Shown piece by piece: positions 17,636-27,245 of a stretch of 64,000 bases of DNA. This stretch comes from Alphaproteobacteria bacterium (GTDB lineage: Bacteria; Pseudomonadota; Alphaproteobacteria; Micavibrionales; Micavibrionaceae). Every line of letters begins with the position of its first letter. Positions within the stretch are counted from its first letter, which is position 1. The translations under genes were made by a program, and so were the position numbers. The notes under the pieces were generated by a model that worked only from the letters and a program-made list of their open reading frames with translations, was not told where the DNA came from and ran no database searches. The stretch is from positions 62,001-126,000 of the forward strand of contig JAJFGV010000043.1 in the NCBI GenBank assembly GCA_021775965.1, written 5' to 3'.

Positions 17636-18955
17636 GTGAAGATCAAAAACGACGATAAAGATTTTGGCCTGATTGCACGGGGTTTTCACTGGACCAGTGC
17701 GCTGATCGTTCTGGCGCTTTTATCGCTGGGGTTCTATATGGCCGGGCTGGAATACAGCCCGTTCAAGCTTCAACTTTATTTCTGGCATAAATCCTTTGGC
17801 ATTCTGGTGCTGATGTTGGTGGTTTTGCGCTTTGGCTGGCGGATTTATAGCGAAGCGCCGGAGCCGCTGAATAGCCATGAAAAATGGGAAAAAGTCCTTT
17901 CGAACATTGTTCATGTCCTTCTTTATCTTGGTCTGATCCTCATGCCACTTTCGGGCTGGCTTATGTCCTCGGCGGGGGATTTCCCGGCTTCGTTTTTCGG
18001 GCTGTTTGATATGCCGGATGTGGTATCCAAGGATGAGGCGTTGTTTACGTTCCTACGCAAGGTTCATACACTGGCCGCTTATGCCCTGATTGTGGCGGTA
18101 GGGCTGCACGCGCTGGGCGCCATCAAGCATCATTTGATCGATAAGGACGAAACCCTGACCCGGATGGGCGGGCATACCATTATCATTCCGGCGGCGCTTA
18201 TTCTTTTGGCTATCCCGGCGTATTTGGCCGGAAAGCATATTGTGGCAGATTTGCTTTTAAAAGAACATGAACACGAAGAAGAGCAAGTTGAGGAACAACA
18301 TGCCCACGAAGAGCCGGAAGCGATCATCATCATCAAGCCGCCCTCAGACGATCTTTTGCAAGGCGCTTCAGGAAATACGCCGCAAAGCGTATCGAAATAT
18401 AATTCAGGAGAAATCCCTTACTGGTCAATTGTTCCAAGCGAGAGTCATATCAAATTTGAGGCCACGCAATATGCTGAAGCTTTTGAAGGACGCTTTGAGG
18501 AATTCAGCGGCGATATCTATTTCGATCCGAACAATCTGGAGCAAAGCCGCGCCGATATCACCATCGATATTGCCAGCATCAAAACCGGCAGTGATGATCG
18601 CGACGTACAAGCCAAAGGCTCGGAATGGTTTGATACCACCAAATTCACCAGCGCCTTTTTTCAGGCGCGGTCATTTGAGCGTGTGGATTCAGGTAAGGCA
18701 GAAGCGAATCGCTTTATCGCAAAAGGCTATTTGACCATCAGAGGGAAGACGATTCCGGTGACTTTGCCCTTCACGCTCGATTTTGAAAGCGCAGGAGATG
18801 ACAGCGAAATGGCTGTGATGGAAGGAACATTATCGCTAAACCGGCTTGATTTCGGCATTGGTCAGGGTGAATGGAAAAGCACGGATACCATAGGAAACGC
18901 GGTAAAAATCATGATTTCTGTGCGTGCCGGCAAGGCTATCGCCACGTCGGAATAA
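17636..18955 (+). CDS. Cytochrome b561 fused to a YceI domain
   Basis: A 439-residue fusion. Residues 1-200 are a prokaryotic cytochrome b561 with four membrane helices and candidate heme histidines in ARGFHWTSAL, FWHKSFGIL, KVHTLAAY and LHALGAIKHH. A linker rich in His and Glu (KEHEHEEEQVEEQHAHEEPE) follows, then a periplasmic YceI domain at about 260-435. A likely role is passing electrons between the quinone pool and a lipid or periplasmic acceptor held by YceI, but this is inference. The start is GTG at 17636, immediately after the TAA of the upstream yceI, so translation is likely coupled. Confidence 0.9.
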   Translation: MKIKNDDKDFGLIARGFHWTSALIVLALLSLGFYMAGLEYSPFKLQLYFWHKSFGILVLMLVVLRFGWRIYSEAPEPLNSHEKWEKVLSNIVHVLLYLGLILMPLSGWLMSSAGDFPASFFGLFDMPDVVSKDEALFTFLRKVHTLAAYALIVAVGLHALGAIKHHLIDKDETLTRMGGHTIIIPAALILLAIPAYLAGKHIVADLLLKEHEHEEEQVEEQHAHEEPEAIIIIKPPSDDLLQGASGNTPQSVSKYNSGEIPYWSIVPSESHIKFEATQYAEAFEGRFEEFSGDIYFDPNNLEQSRADITIDIASIKTGSDDRDVQAKGSEWFDTTKFTSAFFQARSFERVDSGKAEANRFIAKGYLTIRGKTIPVTLPFTLDFESAGDDSEMAVMEGTLSLNRLDFGIGQGEWKSTDTIGNAVKIMISVRAGKAIATSE

Positions 18956-19037
18956 GTCCGCAATAATATTTCCAAAAAAGGCCCTTACGGCGCTTTAAAG
19001 ACTATTTTTCGTGAAATCTCTGGTCTATGGTGATGGC

Positions 19038-19706
19038 ATGAGAACATTATTTCATTTGTGGCTCCACCCGTATTCACGGAAGGTGCGGATAGCACTTGCC
19101 GAGAAGAATCTGGAGTTTGAGCTCAAGATCGAAAAGGTCTGGGAACGGCGTACGGAATTTCTGGCACTCAACCCTGCTGGCGACGTACCTGTATTGATTG
19201 AGCAGGACGGTACTATTCTCGCCAATTCACAGGTGATTTGCGAATACCTCGAGGAGGTTTACCCCGAAGTTAATTTGCTAGGTTCCGATCCGGTGCAGCG
19301 CGCCGAAACACGGCGGCTGATCAGCTGGTTTGATGTGAAGTTCAATCGTGAGGTCACCGATAATCTGGTAGGCGAAAAACTCATGAAACGTTTTCTTAAA
19401 CTTGGTGAGCCGCATGGGCCGTCCATCCGCGCTGGTCACGCCAATATCCATTACCATCTGGATTACATTGGCTTTTTGACCGAAAAGCGCAAATGGCTGG
19501 CTGGAGACAAGTTTTCACTGGCCGATATTGCCGCCGCCGCGCATTTGTCGGCGATCGACTATATCGGTGATGTACCGTGGGAAGAGCACGAAGCCGCCCG
19601 CGAATGGTATGCGAAGGTCAAATCAAGACCGAGCTTCAAACCACTTCTCGATGACCGTATTCCAGGCTTTATGCCCGCCGGTCATTACGAGAATGTAGAC
19701 TTTTAG
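19038..19706 (+). CDS. Glutathione-S-transferase-like protein, FzlA type
   Basis: A 222-residue GST-fold protein: thioredoxin-like N-domain (TLFHLWLHPYSRKVRIALAEK, NPAGDVPVLIEQDG) and helical C-domain (LAGDKFSLADIAAAAHLSAI). The C-terminus, IDYIGDVPWEEHEAAREWY, then KSRPSFKPLLDDRIPGFMPA and HYENVDF, resembles what I recall of FzlA, the FtsZ-binding protein that controls constriction in Caulobacter and is conserved in alphaproteobacteria. FzlA lacks GST catalysis. The start at 19038 is preferred by comparison with the family; an in-frame GTG exists at 19011. The epimerase gene follows 55 bases later, a common arrangement. The FzlA call is from memory of the family, not alignment. Confidence 0.75.
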   Translation: MRTLFHLWLHPYSRKVRIALAEKNLEFELKIEKVWERRTEFLALNPAGDVPVLIEQDGTILANSQVICEYLEEVYPEVNLLGSDPVQRAETRRLISWFDVKFNREVTDNLVGEKLMKRFLKLGEPHGPSIRAGHANIHYHLDYIGFLTEKRKWLAGDKFSLADIAAAAHLSAIDYIGDVPWEEHEAAREWYAKVKSRPSFKPLLDDRIPGFMPAGHYENVDF

Positions 19707-19761
19707 ACGACCAAAACACTTAAGCGCTGCGGTAGCGATAAAGAGGGAATAGAAGAACAGG

Positions 19762-20721
19762 ATGACAACAAAAAACCGACTTTTTTGTTTCGGCTATGGT
19801 TATAGCTGCGATTACCTTGGTCATGCGCTGCAACTGGAGCATGAGCTTGGCGGTGCACAATGGCAAATTGCCGGCACAACACGCGACCCCGCGAAGCAGG
19901 AAGCGTTGGCTGCCCGCGGCATTGCGGCGCATCTGTTTGACTATGAGCATCCACTGAACGATCCGCGCAGCTTTCTCGAAGGCACCACGCATTTGCTGAT
20001 TTCCACGCCGCCAGGTGATGAGGGCGACCCGACTTTTTTAATGCATGCGGCGGACATTCTCGATCTCAAATCTCTGCAATGGGTTGGCTATCTTTCGACC
20101 ACAGGCGTTTACGGTGATCGTGGCGGCGAGTGGGTTGACGAAAGCGCTACGCTGCATCCCGGCAATCAACGCGGCACGCGCCGTGCCAAAGCCGAAGGAC
20201 AGTGGCTGTCGCTGTTTCACTCGCGCGGCCTGCCGGTTCATATTTTTCGCCTCGCCGGGATTTACGGCCCCGGACGCAGTGCGCTGGATTCGATCCGCGC
20301 TGGTGTCGCGCGCCGCATCGACAAACCGGGCCATGCGTTTAGCCGCGTTCATGTCGAGGATATTGTGCAGGTGTTGCGCGCCTCGATGACCAGTCCCAAT
20401 CCAGGCGAAGCCTATAATGTTTGCGACGATCACCCGGCGCCGAGCCATGAAGTGATTGACCATGCATGCCAACTTTTGGGGCGTCAATCACCGCCGCTAA
20501 TCCCGTTCGAGGCGGCTGATCTGGCGCCGATGACGCTAAGTTTTTACGCCGACAACAAACGCGTTAAGAATGAGCGCATCAAAGCCGAGCTGGGCGTAAA
20601 TCTCAAATACCCAAATTATCAGGCTGGATTACAAGCTTGTCTGGATGCGGAAGAACATGCAGTTTCACTATTCGGTGGCGATAATTCCGGCGGCGGCACC
20701 AGCTGGCAGCCATTCTCGTAG
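19762..20721 (+). CDS. NAD(P)-dependent epimerase/dehydratase-like protein
   Basis: A 319-residue extended short-chain dehydrogenase. The N-terminus LFCFGYGYSCDYLGHAL replaces the strict GxxGxxG of the family with G-Y-G-Y-S-C, as in the SDR subgroup annotated as NAD-dependent epimerases near fzlA in alphaproteobacteria. Further motifs are YLSTTGVYGDRGGEWVDE, the FRLAGIYGPGRSALD block and FSRVHVEDIVQVL. The usual YxxxK is RRAKAEGQW, so the catalytic Tyr appears to be absent and activity is uncertain. The substrate is unknown. Confidence 0.8.
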   Translation: MTTKNRLFCFGYGYSCDYLGHALQLEHELGGAQWQIAGTTRDPAKQEALAARGIAAHLFDYEHPLNDPRSFLEGTTHLLISTPPGDEGDPTFLMHAADILDLKSLQWVGYLSTTGVYGDRGGEWVDESATLHPGNQRGTRRAKAEGQWLSLFHSRGLPVHIFRLAGIYGPGRSALDSIRAGVARRIDKPGHAFSRVHVEDIVQVLRASMTSPNPGEAYNVCDDHPAPSHEVIDHACQLLGRQSPPLIPFEAADLAPMTLSFYADNKRVKNERIKAELGVNLKYPNYQAGLQACLDAEEHAVSLFGGDNSGGGTSWQPFS

Positions 20722-20724
20722 AGC

Positions 20725-22020
20725 TTACTCCGCCGCTTCCTGCGTTTCCATCGCGCGCCAAGCGATATCACGGCGGCAGAAACCATCCGGCCAGTCGATA
20801 ATATCAACAGAACGGTAGGCCGCTTTGCAGGATTCCTCAACCGTGTCAGCCAGCGCTGTTATACCAAGCACACGACCACCCGTGCTGACGAGTTGCCCGT
20901 CCGCATTCTTGCCTGTACCGGCATGGAATATTTTGACACCGCCAATTTGATCAGCACGCCCAACACCTTTAATCGGTGTGTTTTTGGGGTATGATCCGGG
21001 ATAGCCTTCGGTCGCCATCACAACGCAGAGCGCGGGACTGTCAGACCAACTCACTTTATCGTGCATTTCATCCAGCCGCCCTTCGGCACTGGCCAGTAAA
21101 ATTTCGAGCAGATCGCCCTGCAGACGCATCATCAGAGGCTGGCATTCCGGATCGCCGAAACGCACATTATATTCGATCAGTTTTGGCTCGCCATTCACCA
21201 CCATCAACCCGGCATAAAGCACGCCAGTAAAGGGCGTACCCTCCGCCGCCATCGCGGCAATGGTCGGCTCGATAATGCGGGTGATAATTGTCTCCTCAAG
21301 CTCGGGCGTTATAAAATGCGCCGGGGAATAGGCACCCATACCACCGGTATTGGGGCCCTGATCGCCGTCATAGGCGCGCTTGTGGTCCTGCGCCGAGGTC
21401 AGCGGCAAAATTGTTTTGCCATCGGCGAGGGCAAAATAGCTGAGCTCTTCGCCATCCATGAATTCTTCGATGACAATTTCGTTTCCGGCATCACCGAAAG
21501 AGTCACCGGATAACATGTCTGTCGCGGCTTCAATTGCTTCTTCTTCGGTCTCGGCGATAATCACGCCCTTACCGGCGGCGAGACCGTCTGCCTTCACCAC
21601 AATCGGTGCGCCTTGTTCTTTTATAAATTTTTTGGCTTCAGGTAAATCCGTGAAACGCCCATAGGCGGCGGTTGGAATATCGTATTTTGTACAAAGGTCT
21701 TTCATGAAACCTTTCGAGCCTTCGAGCGCGGCGGCGGCGGCGGATGGGCCGAAGACTGTGATGCTTTCTTCGTTTAAACGATCAGCCAGCCCGGCGACCA
21801 GCGGCCCTTCCGGTCCAACAACAACGAAGTCGATGGATTTTTCTTTGACGAAGGTGACAAGGCCTTCGATATCTTCGGCGACAATATCGACCAGCTCGGC
21901 GCATTCTTCGATACCGGCATTTCCCGGTGCGCAATAAAGTGCGTCACATTGATCGGATTGCGCGAGCGCCCAGGCCAGCGCATGTTCGCGGCCACCAGAT
22001 CCTATGAGTAATACTTTCAT
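20725..22020 (-). CDS. purD: Phosphoribosylamine-glycine ligase PurD
   Basis: A 431-residue GAR synthetase, the second step of de novo purine synthesis (phosphoribosylamine, glycine and ATP to GAR). The N-terminal domain is [19 protein letters not shown], the ATP-grasp domain holds [18 protein letters not shown] and [20 protein letters not shown], and the C-terminal part holds [14 protein letters not shown]. Length is standard. It ends 3 bases from the epimerase stop on the other strand. Confidence 0.97.
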   Translation of the reverse strand: MKVLLIGSGGREHALAWALAQSDQCDALYCAPGNAGIEECAELVDIVAEDIEGLVTFVKEKSIDFVVVGPEGPLVAGLADRLNEESITVFGPSAAAAALEGSKGFMKDLCTKYDIPTAAYGRFTDLPEAKKFIKEQGAPIVVKADGLAAGKGVIIAETEEEAIEAATDMLSGDSFGDAGNEIVIEEFMDGEELSYFALADGKTILPLTSAQDHKRAYDGDQGPNTGGMGAYSPAHFITPELEETIITRIIEPTIAAMAAEGTPFTGVLYAGLMVVNGEPKLIEYNVRFGDPECQPLMMRLQGDLLEILLASAEGRLDEMHDKVSWSDSPALCVVMATEGYPGSYPKNTPIKGVGRADQIGGVKIFHAGTGKNADGQLVSTGGRVLGITALADTVEESCKAAYRSVDIIDWPDGFCRRDIAWRAMETQEAAE

Positions 22021-22093
22021 TTATCGCTCCAACTCTTAAAGTGCTGCTTATATTGACTTTATTTAGGGCAATAGACAAGAGCTCACAAAATGG

Positions 22094-22122
22094 TTGACAT
22101 AATTATGCTCAAGTGCTATATA
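22094..22122 (+). promoter_or_regulatory. Probable sigma-70 promoter of the 22171 gene
   Basis: TTGACA at 22094-22099, a 17-base spacer and TATATA at 22117-22122, 49 bases before the start codon at 22171. The region is AT-rich. The spacing is optimal. Confidence 0.65.
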
Positions 22123-22170
22123 TCTGCCCTATATTAAAAAAGAGCTACGAAAATATCAGGAGAGTAAAAA

Positions 22171-22686
22171 ATGGCACAGGAATTTCAAAAAGAATCTGAG
22201 GTTATAGATTGGAAGCGAAACCAAGAACTACTGGAAAATGTAAAAAATATTAGAGAGTCCTTCCAAACTGCTGGCTATGCACGCGGAAATGTTTTTCGTG
22301 TTACCAATGCACGCGCGGCAAATAAGCATATTGCGGGATGGATGCAAGGACGCATAAAAAAAGGTGATATTTTATTAGACCTCGGTGATGAAACTACAGG
22401 ACCAGAGGATTCTGACACAATGACACTTCTAAGGCCCCATTTTAACTCTTTTATCTTGCTCGAATCGTGTAATACCCTGAGAGGCAAAGGTTGGCACGGC
22501 CTTTCTCAGAGTAAGTTTTCGTACAGTTTAATAACAGGAGTGCCTATTGGTGAAAAAGTTCACACATTGGATTCACAAATTGTTGATAATTTAGAGCAGA
22601 ATGGATACTTTTCTTTTGTAAATACAAATCGACCTGTTGTCGATATGACACCTGACTTCCTAAAGGGTGGTCCTTTGCAAAACTAA
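22171..22686 (+). CDS. Hypothetical protein
   Basis: A 171-residue cytoplasmic protein that I do not recognise. It has no signal peptide, membrane segment or cysteine motif; the N-terminal part is charged (QKESEVIDWKRNQELLENVK) and the centre has GRIKKGDILLDLGDETTGPE. It is more AT-rich than purD and putA on either side, has its own good promoter, and an AGGAGAG ribosome site. It sits alone between two minus-strand genes. A transferred accessory gene is likely. Confidence 0.7.
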   Translation: MAQEFQKESEVIDWKRNQELLENVKNIRESFQTAGYARGNVFRVTNARAANKHIAGWMQGRIKKGDILLDLGDETTGPEDSDTMTLLRPHFNSFILLESCNTLRGKGWHGLSQSKFSYSLITGVPIGEKVHTLDSQIVDNLEQNGYFSFVNTNRPVVDMTPDFLKGGPLQN

Positions 22687-25600
22687 TTATTCCTCCAAAG
22701 ATACAAGACTGGCGTTGCCGCCTTGTGCTGTGGTGTCAGTGCTCACGACTTTTTCAGTCGCAAAGCGGTGTAAATAATGTGGCCCGCCAGCCTTTGGTCC
22801 GGTGCCCGACAAGCCCTGACCACCAAATGGCTGCACCCCTACCGTCGCACCAATCATCGAACGATTGACATAGGCATTGCCGACACGAACTGCATTGGTA
22901 ATGTGTTGCTGCGTAGCATCTATGCGACTGTGCACGCCAAGCGTCAGGCCGTAGCCAGTGGCATTGATGTCTTCGATAATGTCATCCAGCTTATCGGCGC
23001 TGTAGCGAATGACATGGAGGATCGGGCCAAAGACTTCTTTTTTGAGACCTTCCATGTTTTCAAGATGGAAGGCGCAAGGCGCAAAGAAATGGCCTTGCTT
23101 AGCGAGGCCTTTATCCAGTTCAACTTCATAAATTTTCTTGCCAAAGCCTTCGAGTTTTTTACGGTGTTTTTTTAGCACGTCATGGGCCTGGCTATCAATC
23201 ACCGGACCGATATCAGTTGAGATATTTTCCGGATTGCCGATACGCAATTCTTCCATCGCGCCCTGCAGCATTCTGGTGATTGTAGCCGCGATTTCATCCT
23301 GCAGGAATAGGACGCGCAGAGCCGAACAGCGTTGCCCGGTTGAACCAAAGGCGCTGATAATAACATCATCGATGACTTGCTCGGGTAGCGCGGAGGAATC
23401 AACAATCATCGCATTTTGACCGCCGGTTTCGGCGATCAACGGCACGATTGAGCCTTTTCGTTTTGCGAGAGATTGATTAATTTTGCGCGCGGTATCGGTC
23501 GAGCCGGTAAAGACAACGCCAGCGACATCTTCATGCTGCACAATGCTTGCGCCAATGCGCCCATCGCCGGGGAGCAGATTGACAGCGCCAGCGGGAATTC
23601 CGGCCTTGTGCATGAGCTCCACCGCTTTCATGGCGATCAGCGGGGTTTGTTCAGCCGGTTTGGCAATCACCGTATTACCCGCCATTAACGCGGCAACAAT
23701 TTGCCCGGTGAAAATAGCGAGCGGAAAATTCCACGGGCTAATGCAAACAAACACACCGCGCCCATGCATTGTCATGACATTGCGCTCACCCGTTGGACCT
23801 TGCAGGAGCACGCCCTTTTCATTGAAATCTTCGCGGCCGCGCTCGGCGTAATAAAGGCAAAAATCAACAGCCTCACGTATTTCTGCTATGGCGTCTGGGA
23901 TCGTTTTTCCAGCCTCGTGCACACAAAGGCTGATCAATTCATCACGGTTTTTTTCGAGGAGATCAGCAAATTTTTCAAGCACCTGCGCCCGATTTTCCGT
24001 CGAAGTCTTTGACCAGGACTTAAATGCTTTCCTGGCTGTTTTAAATGCCTTCTCTACCAAGCCATCATTGGAGGGCCAGACTTGACCGATTTCTGCGCCC
24101 GTGGCCGGGTTCATAACGACCTCGACAATCGTTTCTTTATGGTCTTTTCCACCGATCAAAGGTGTCGCTTCATTAAGAAATTTTGCCTTGCCAATGACGC
24201 GCCGCAAAGGCTCTACAGTCGCCGCGTCATCAAGATCAATCCCGACGGAATTTCTACGACCCTCACCGTAAATATCTTTCTTATAAATATCTTTTGGCAG
24301 AGGAATCAAAGGATGGCGTTTATCATTATTCTCACGTGCCGTCGTCACAGGATCGCGCACCATATGTTCCACTGGCTGTTTTGGATCGAGAATCTTATTT
24401 ACAAAGGAACTGTTTGCACCGTTTTCAAGCAGGCGCCGCACCAGATAAGGCAGCAGATCATGATGGCTTCCGACCGGCGCATAAATACTCATCGGTGTTT
24501 GCTCTTCACGTTGCACGACATCAAAGAGTGTTTCGCCCATGCCGTATAGGCGCTGCAACTCAAAGGGAATATTTTTATCTTCAGCAAGTTTGAGAACCGC
24601 AGCTACACTTTGGGCATTATGGGTGCCAATCATCGGATAAAACCGCCCGGAATTTTCAAACAACAGCGCTGCACAAGCCTGGAAAGACAGATCAGTATTG
24701 GATTTACGGGTAAAAACCGGGTAATCAGGCAGCCCCAGCACTTGCGCCCGTTTTATTTCCCGGTCCCAATAGGCACCTTTAACCAGACGGATTTGCATGC
24801 GGCGTTTGTTTTTCTTTGCCAGTTCAGCCAAATGACCAATCAACGGATAGCTACGCTTTTGATAGGCCTGCACCGCCATACCAAAATCTTCCCAACCCTC
24901 CAGCATCGGATCGGCCATAATGTTTTCGGCTATCTTCACAGACAGATCGAGACGCTCGACCTCTTCCGCATCGATCATAAAAGCAATTTGATGAGATGCA
25001 GCATGCAGCGCCAACTTCTTCACAGTATGAATCATTTCCGGCAGACAGTGTTCAGCCTGCGCATATTCATAGCGCGGATGCAGCGCCGAAAGCTTGACCG
25101 ATATGCCGGGCCGCCGCGCTTGATCACGGGCACGACGTTCACCAATATAACCAATAGCATGATGGTAGGATTCGTAATAATGCTGCGCATCCACGGCTGT
25201 GCGCGCACCTTCACCCAGCATGTCATAGGACATGCGGTAGCCTTTATCCCTGTATTTCTGTGCGTTTTTCTCGGCTTCTTCTATGCTCTCGCCAAGAACA
25301 AATTGCTTTCCCAAAAGGCGCATGGCTTTTACCATCGCTTCGCGAATGATTGGCTCACCCATGCGGCTTAAAGCTCCGTCCAGGGTTTTGCTGGTCACAA
25401 ACAGTCCGACCCCGGCGGCTTTTACCACCCAGTCTTTGCTGCCACCCACAGTACTAAGCCAATTGGCGGCGGCAACTTTGTCTTTAATCAAAGCACTGGC
25501 AGTTCGCGCATCAGGAATACGCAACAACGCCTCGGCCAAACACATGAGGGACAAACCCTCCTCGGTGGTCAGAGAATATTGTTGCAGAAAAGATTCCAAC

Positions 25601-25761
25601 TCGCCCGGCCCGCGTTTTTCGGCGCGTATTTTTCCGACGAGATCTTTAGCTTTCTTTTTCGTGCGTGACGTAACTACGCCATCCCATCTTTGAGACGCCA
25701 GCAGCTCTTCCACGCACCCGGCTTCATCAGCATAAAAATAGGGTGAAAGATCATGTGTCAT
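22687..25761 (-). CDS. putA: Bifunctional proline dehydrogenase / P5C dehydrogenase PutA
   Basis: A 1024-residue PutA that oxidises proline to glutamate in two steps at the membrane surface. The FAD-binding proline dehydrogenase barrel is in the first half (ISVKLSALHPRYEYAQ, RLVKGAYWDREIKRAQ, YAPVGSHHDLLPYLVRRLLE). The aldehyde dehydrogenase domain occupies about 520-1000 (FVCISPWNFPLAIFTG, LIAETGGQNAMIVDSSA, catalytic Cys at about 814 in STGQRCSALR). There is no ribbon-helix-helix DNA-binding domain, so this PutA cannot repress its own gene. It starts 57 bases from xseA on the opposite strand. Confidence 0.95.
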   Translation of the reverse strand: MTHDLSPYFYADEAGCVEELLASQRWDGVVTSRTKKKAKDLVGKIRAEKRGPGELESFLQQYSLTTEEGLSLMCLAEALLRIPDARTASALIKDKVAAANWLSTVGGSKDWVVKAAGVGLFVTSKTLDGALSRMGEPIIREAMVKAMRLLGKQFVLGESIEEAEKNAQKYRDKGYRMSYDMLGEGARTAVDAQHYYESYHHAIGYIGERRARDQARRPGISVKLSALHPRYEYAQAEHCLPEMIHTVKKLALHAASHQIAFMIDAEEVERLDLSVKIAENIMADPMLEGWEDFGMAVQAYQKRSYPLIGHLAELAKKNKRRMQIRLVKGAYWDREIKRAQVLGLPDYPVFTRKSNTDLSFQACAALLFENSGRFYPMIGTHNAQSVAAVLKLAEDKNIPFELQRLYGMGETLFDVVQREEQTPMSIYAPVGSHHDLLPYLVRRLLENGANSSFVNKILDPKQPVEHMVRDPVTTARENNDKRHPLIPLPKDIYKKDIYGEGRRNSVGIDLDDAATVEPLRRVIGKAKFLNEATPLIGGKDHKETIVEVVMNPATGAEIGQVWPSNDGLVEKAFKTARKAFKSWSKTSTENRAQVLEKFADLLEKNRDELISLCVHEAGKTIPDAIAEIREAVDFCLYYAERGREDFNEKGVLLQGPTGERNVMTMHGRGVFVCISPWNFPLAIFTGQIVAALMAGNTVIAKPAEQTPLIAMKAVELMHKAGIPAGAVNLLPGDGRIGASIVQHEDVAGVVFTGSTDTARKINQSLAKRKGSIVPLIAETGGQNAMIVDSSALPEQVIDDVIISAFGSTGQRCSALRVLFLQDEIAATITRMLQGAMEELRIGNPENISTDIGPVIDSQAHDVLKKHRKKLEGFGKKIYEVELDKGLAKQGHFFAPCAFHLENMEGLKKEVFGPILHVIRYSADKLDDIIEDINATGYGLTLGVHSRIDATQQHITNAVRVGNAYVNRSMIGATVGVQPFGGQGLSGTGPKAGGPHYLHRFATEKVVSTDTTAQGGNASLVSLEE

Positions 25762-25818
25762 GGCTAAACAATAGCATTAGCCGCTTGCGTTTTTTAGCGT
25801 TAAATCTATTATTTGAGC

Positions 25819-27234
25819 ATGAGTGATCTGGATAATTCCGTAAAAGAGGTGAAGGGCAATGTTCCCGAGTTTTCGGTAACGGAACTAGCGCTTTCCCTAA
25901 AACAAACGCTGGAGCAGAATTACAGCCGCGTACGGGTGCGCGGGGAATTGTCACGGGTGAGCATTCCCGGCTCTGGCCATATGTATTCTTCCCTCAAGGA
26001 TAATGACGCCCTTATTGATGCGGTTTGCTGGAAGGGCAATCTGTCGAAGTTATCCGTTAAACCTGAAGAGGGGCTGGAGGTGATTTGCACGGGACGTATT
26101 TCGTCTTATCCCAAAAGCTCGAAATACCAGCTTGTGATTGAATCCATGGAGCTGGCCGGAGAAGGTGCGCTTTTAAAGATGCTGGAGGAGCGGCGCAAAA
26201 AACTGGCCGCAGAGGGATTGTTTGATGAAAAGCGCAAGAAGGTTCTACCGTTTTTACCGGAGGTGATTGGTGTTGTGACTTCGCCGACTGGCGCTGTCAT
26301 ACGCGATATTTTACACCGTCTGGAAGACCGATTCCCGCGTCATGTTCTTGTCTGGCCGGTGCTGGTCCAGGGCGAAGGAGCGGCCGGGCAGATTGCAGCG
26401 GCGATTAAAGGTTTTGAGGCACTGGAGACACGCCCCGATGTTTTGATTGTCGCGCGTGGTGGTGGTTCGCTTGAGGATTTAATGGCCTTCAACGAGGAAA
26501 TTGTCGTGCGAGCAGCCAGCGATTGTTCCATTCCGATTATATCTGCCGTTGGTCACGAAACGGATACGACTTTGATTGATTATGCGGCGGATTTACGTGC
26601 ACCAACGCCAACGGGCGCGGCAGAAATGGCCGTGCCAGTGCGAGCCAATTTACTGGCGCAGATTGCCGAAGATGAAGGACGGCTGGTCAGTTCGATGTCA
26701 CGACTGTTATCTGAACATCGTCATCGCCTTGAGGCACAAGCCAAAGGACTGGGTGACCCGGCAAGGTTGCTGGAGATAAAAATGCAAAGTCTGGATCATT
26801 TGAGCGATAAGATTACGAGTGTTTTTCGGCAATATATTTTAGAAAAAAAATCAGGGGTGGGGGAGATGGGCGCTCGGCTGCGTCATCCGCAGGACAGGAT
26901 TGAAGAGGCAAAACGAAGCCTTGGGAGTTGGGTAGAGCGTATGAAAATTCTCGGTACAAAACTAATGGAGAAAAAGGAAACGGAACTTAAGAATCTGGCT
27001 TCGATGCTTGATGTTTTGTCATTTGAAAGCATTCTGGAGCGCGGCTTTGTCGTGGTGCACGGCGCTGATAACAACCTCATTACCGAAGCAACGAAAACGC
27101 AAGCAGGACAACAAGTTCAGCTCCAATTCAAGCAGAACAAACGCGTTGACGCGACCGTAGGAAAATCGGGATCGGCGCCCGTAAAAAAGAAAAAAGTAAA
27201 AAAAGTAAATCCAGATCAGAACAGTTTATTTTAA
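25819..27234 (+). CDS. xseA: Exodeoxyribonuclease VII large subunit XseA
   Basis: A 471-residue subunit of exonuclease VII, which degrades single-stranded DNA. An N-terminal OB-fold (RGELSRVSIPGSGHMYSSLK) precedes the catalytic domain with GVVTSPTGAVIRDIL, DVLIVARGGGSLEDLMAFNE and SAVGHETDTTLIDYAADLRA. A long helical region and a basic Lys-rich tail follow. The start at 25819 (ATG) is used; a TTG two codons upstream is also in frame. The small subunit xseB is not adjacent. Confidence 0.95.
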   Translation: MSDLDNSVKEVKGNVPEFSVTELALSLKQTLEQNYSRVRVRGELSRVSIPGSGHMYSSLKDNDALIDAVCWKGNLSKLSVKPEEGLEVICTGRISSYPKSSKYQLVIESMELAGEGALLKMLEERRKKLAAEGLFDEKRKKVLPFLPEVIGVVTSPTGAVIRDILHRLEDRFPRHVLVWPVLVQGEGAAGQIAAAIKGFEALETRPDVLIVARGGGSLEDLMAFNEEIVVRAASDCSIPIISAVGHETDTTLIDYAADLRAPTPTGAAEMAVPVRANLLAQIAEDEGRLVSSMSRLLSEHRHRLEAQAKGLGDPARLLEIKMQSLDHLSDKITSVFRQYILEKKSGVGEMGARLRHPQDRIEEAKRSLGSWVERMKILGTKLMEKKETELKNLASMLDVLSFESILERGFVVVHGADNNLITEATKTQAGQQVQLQFKQNKRVDATVGKSGSAPVKKKKVKKVNPDQNSLF

Positions 27235-27245
27235 AACAAAGACTT

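Noticed and set aside
24610-25371. Plus-strand frame of 253 codons opposite putA
   Set aside because: Antisense to the proline dehydrogenase domain, whose motifs are intact; no family features in the translation.
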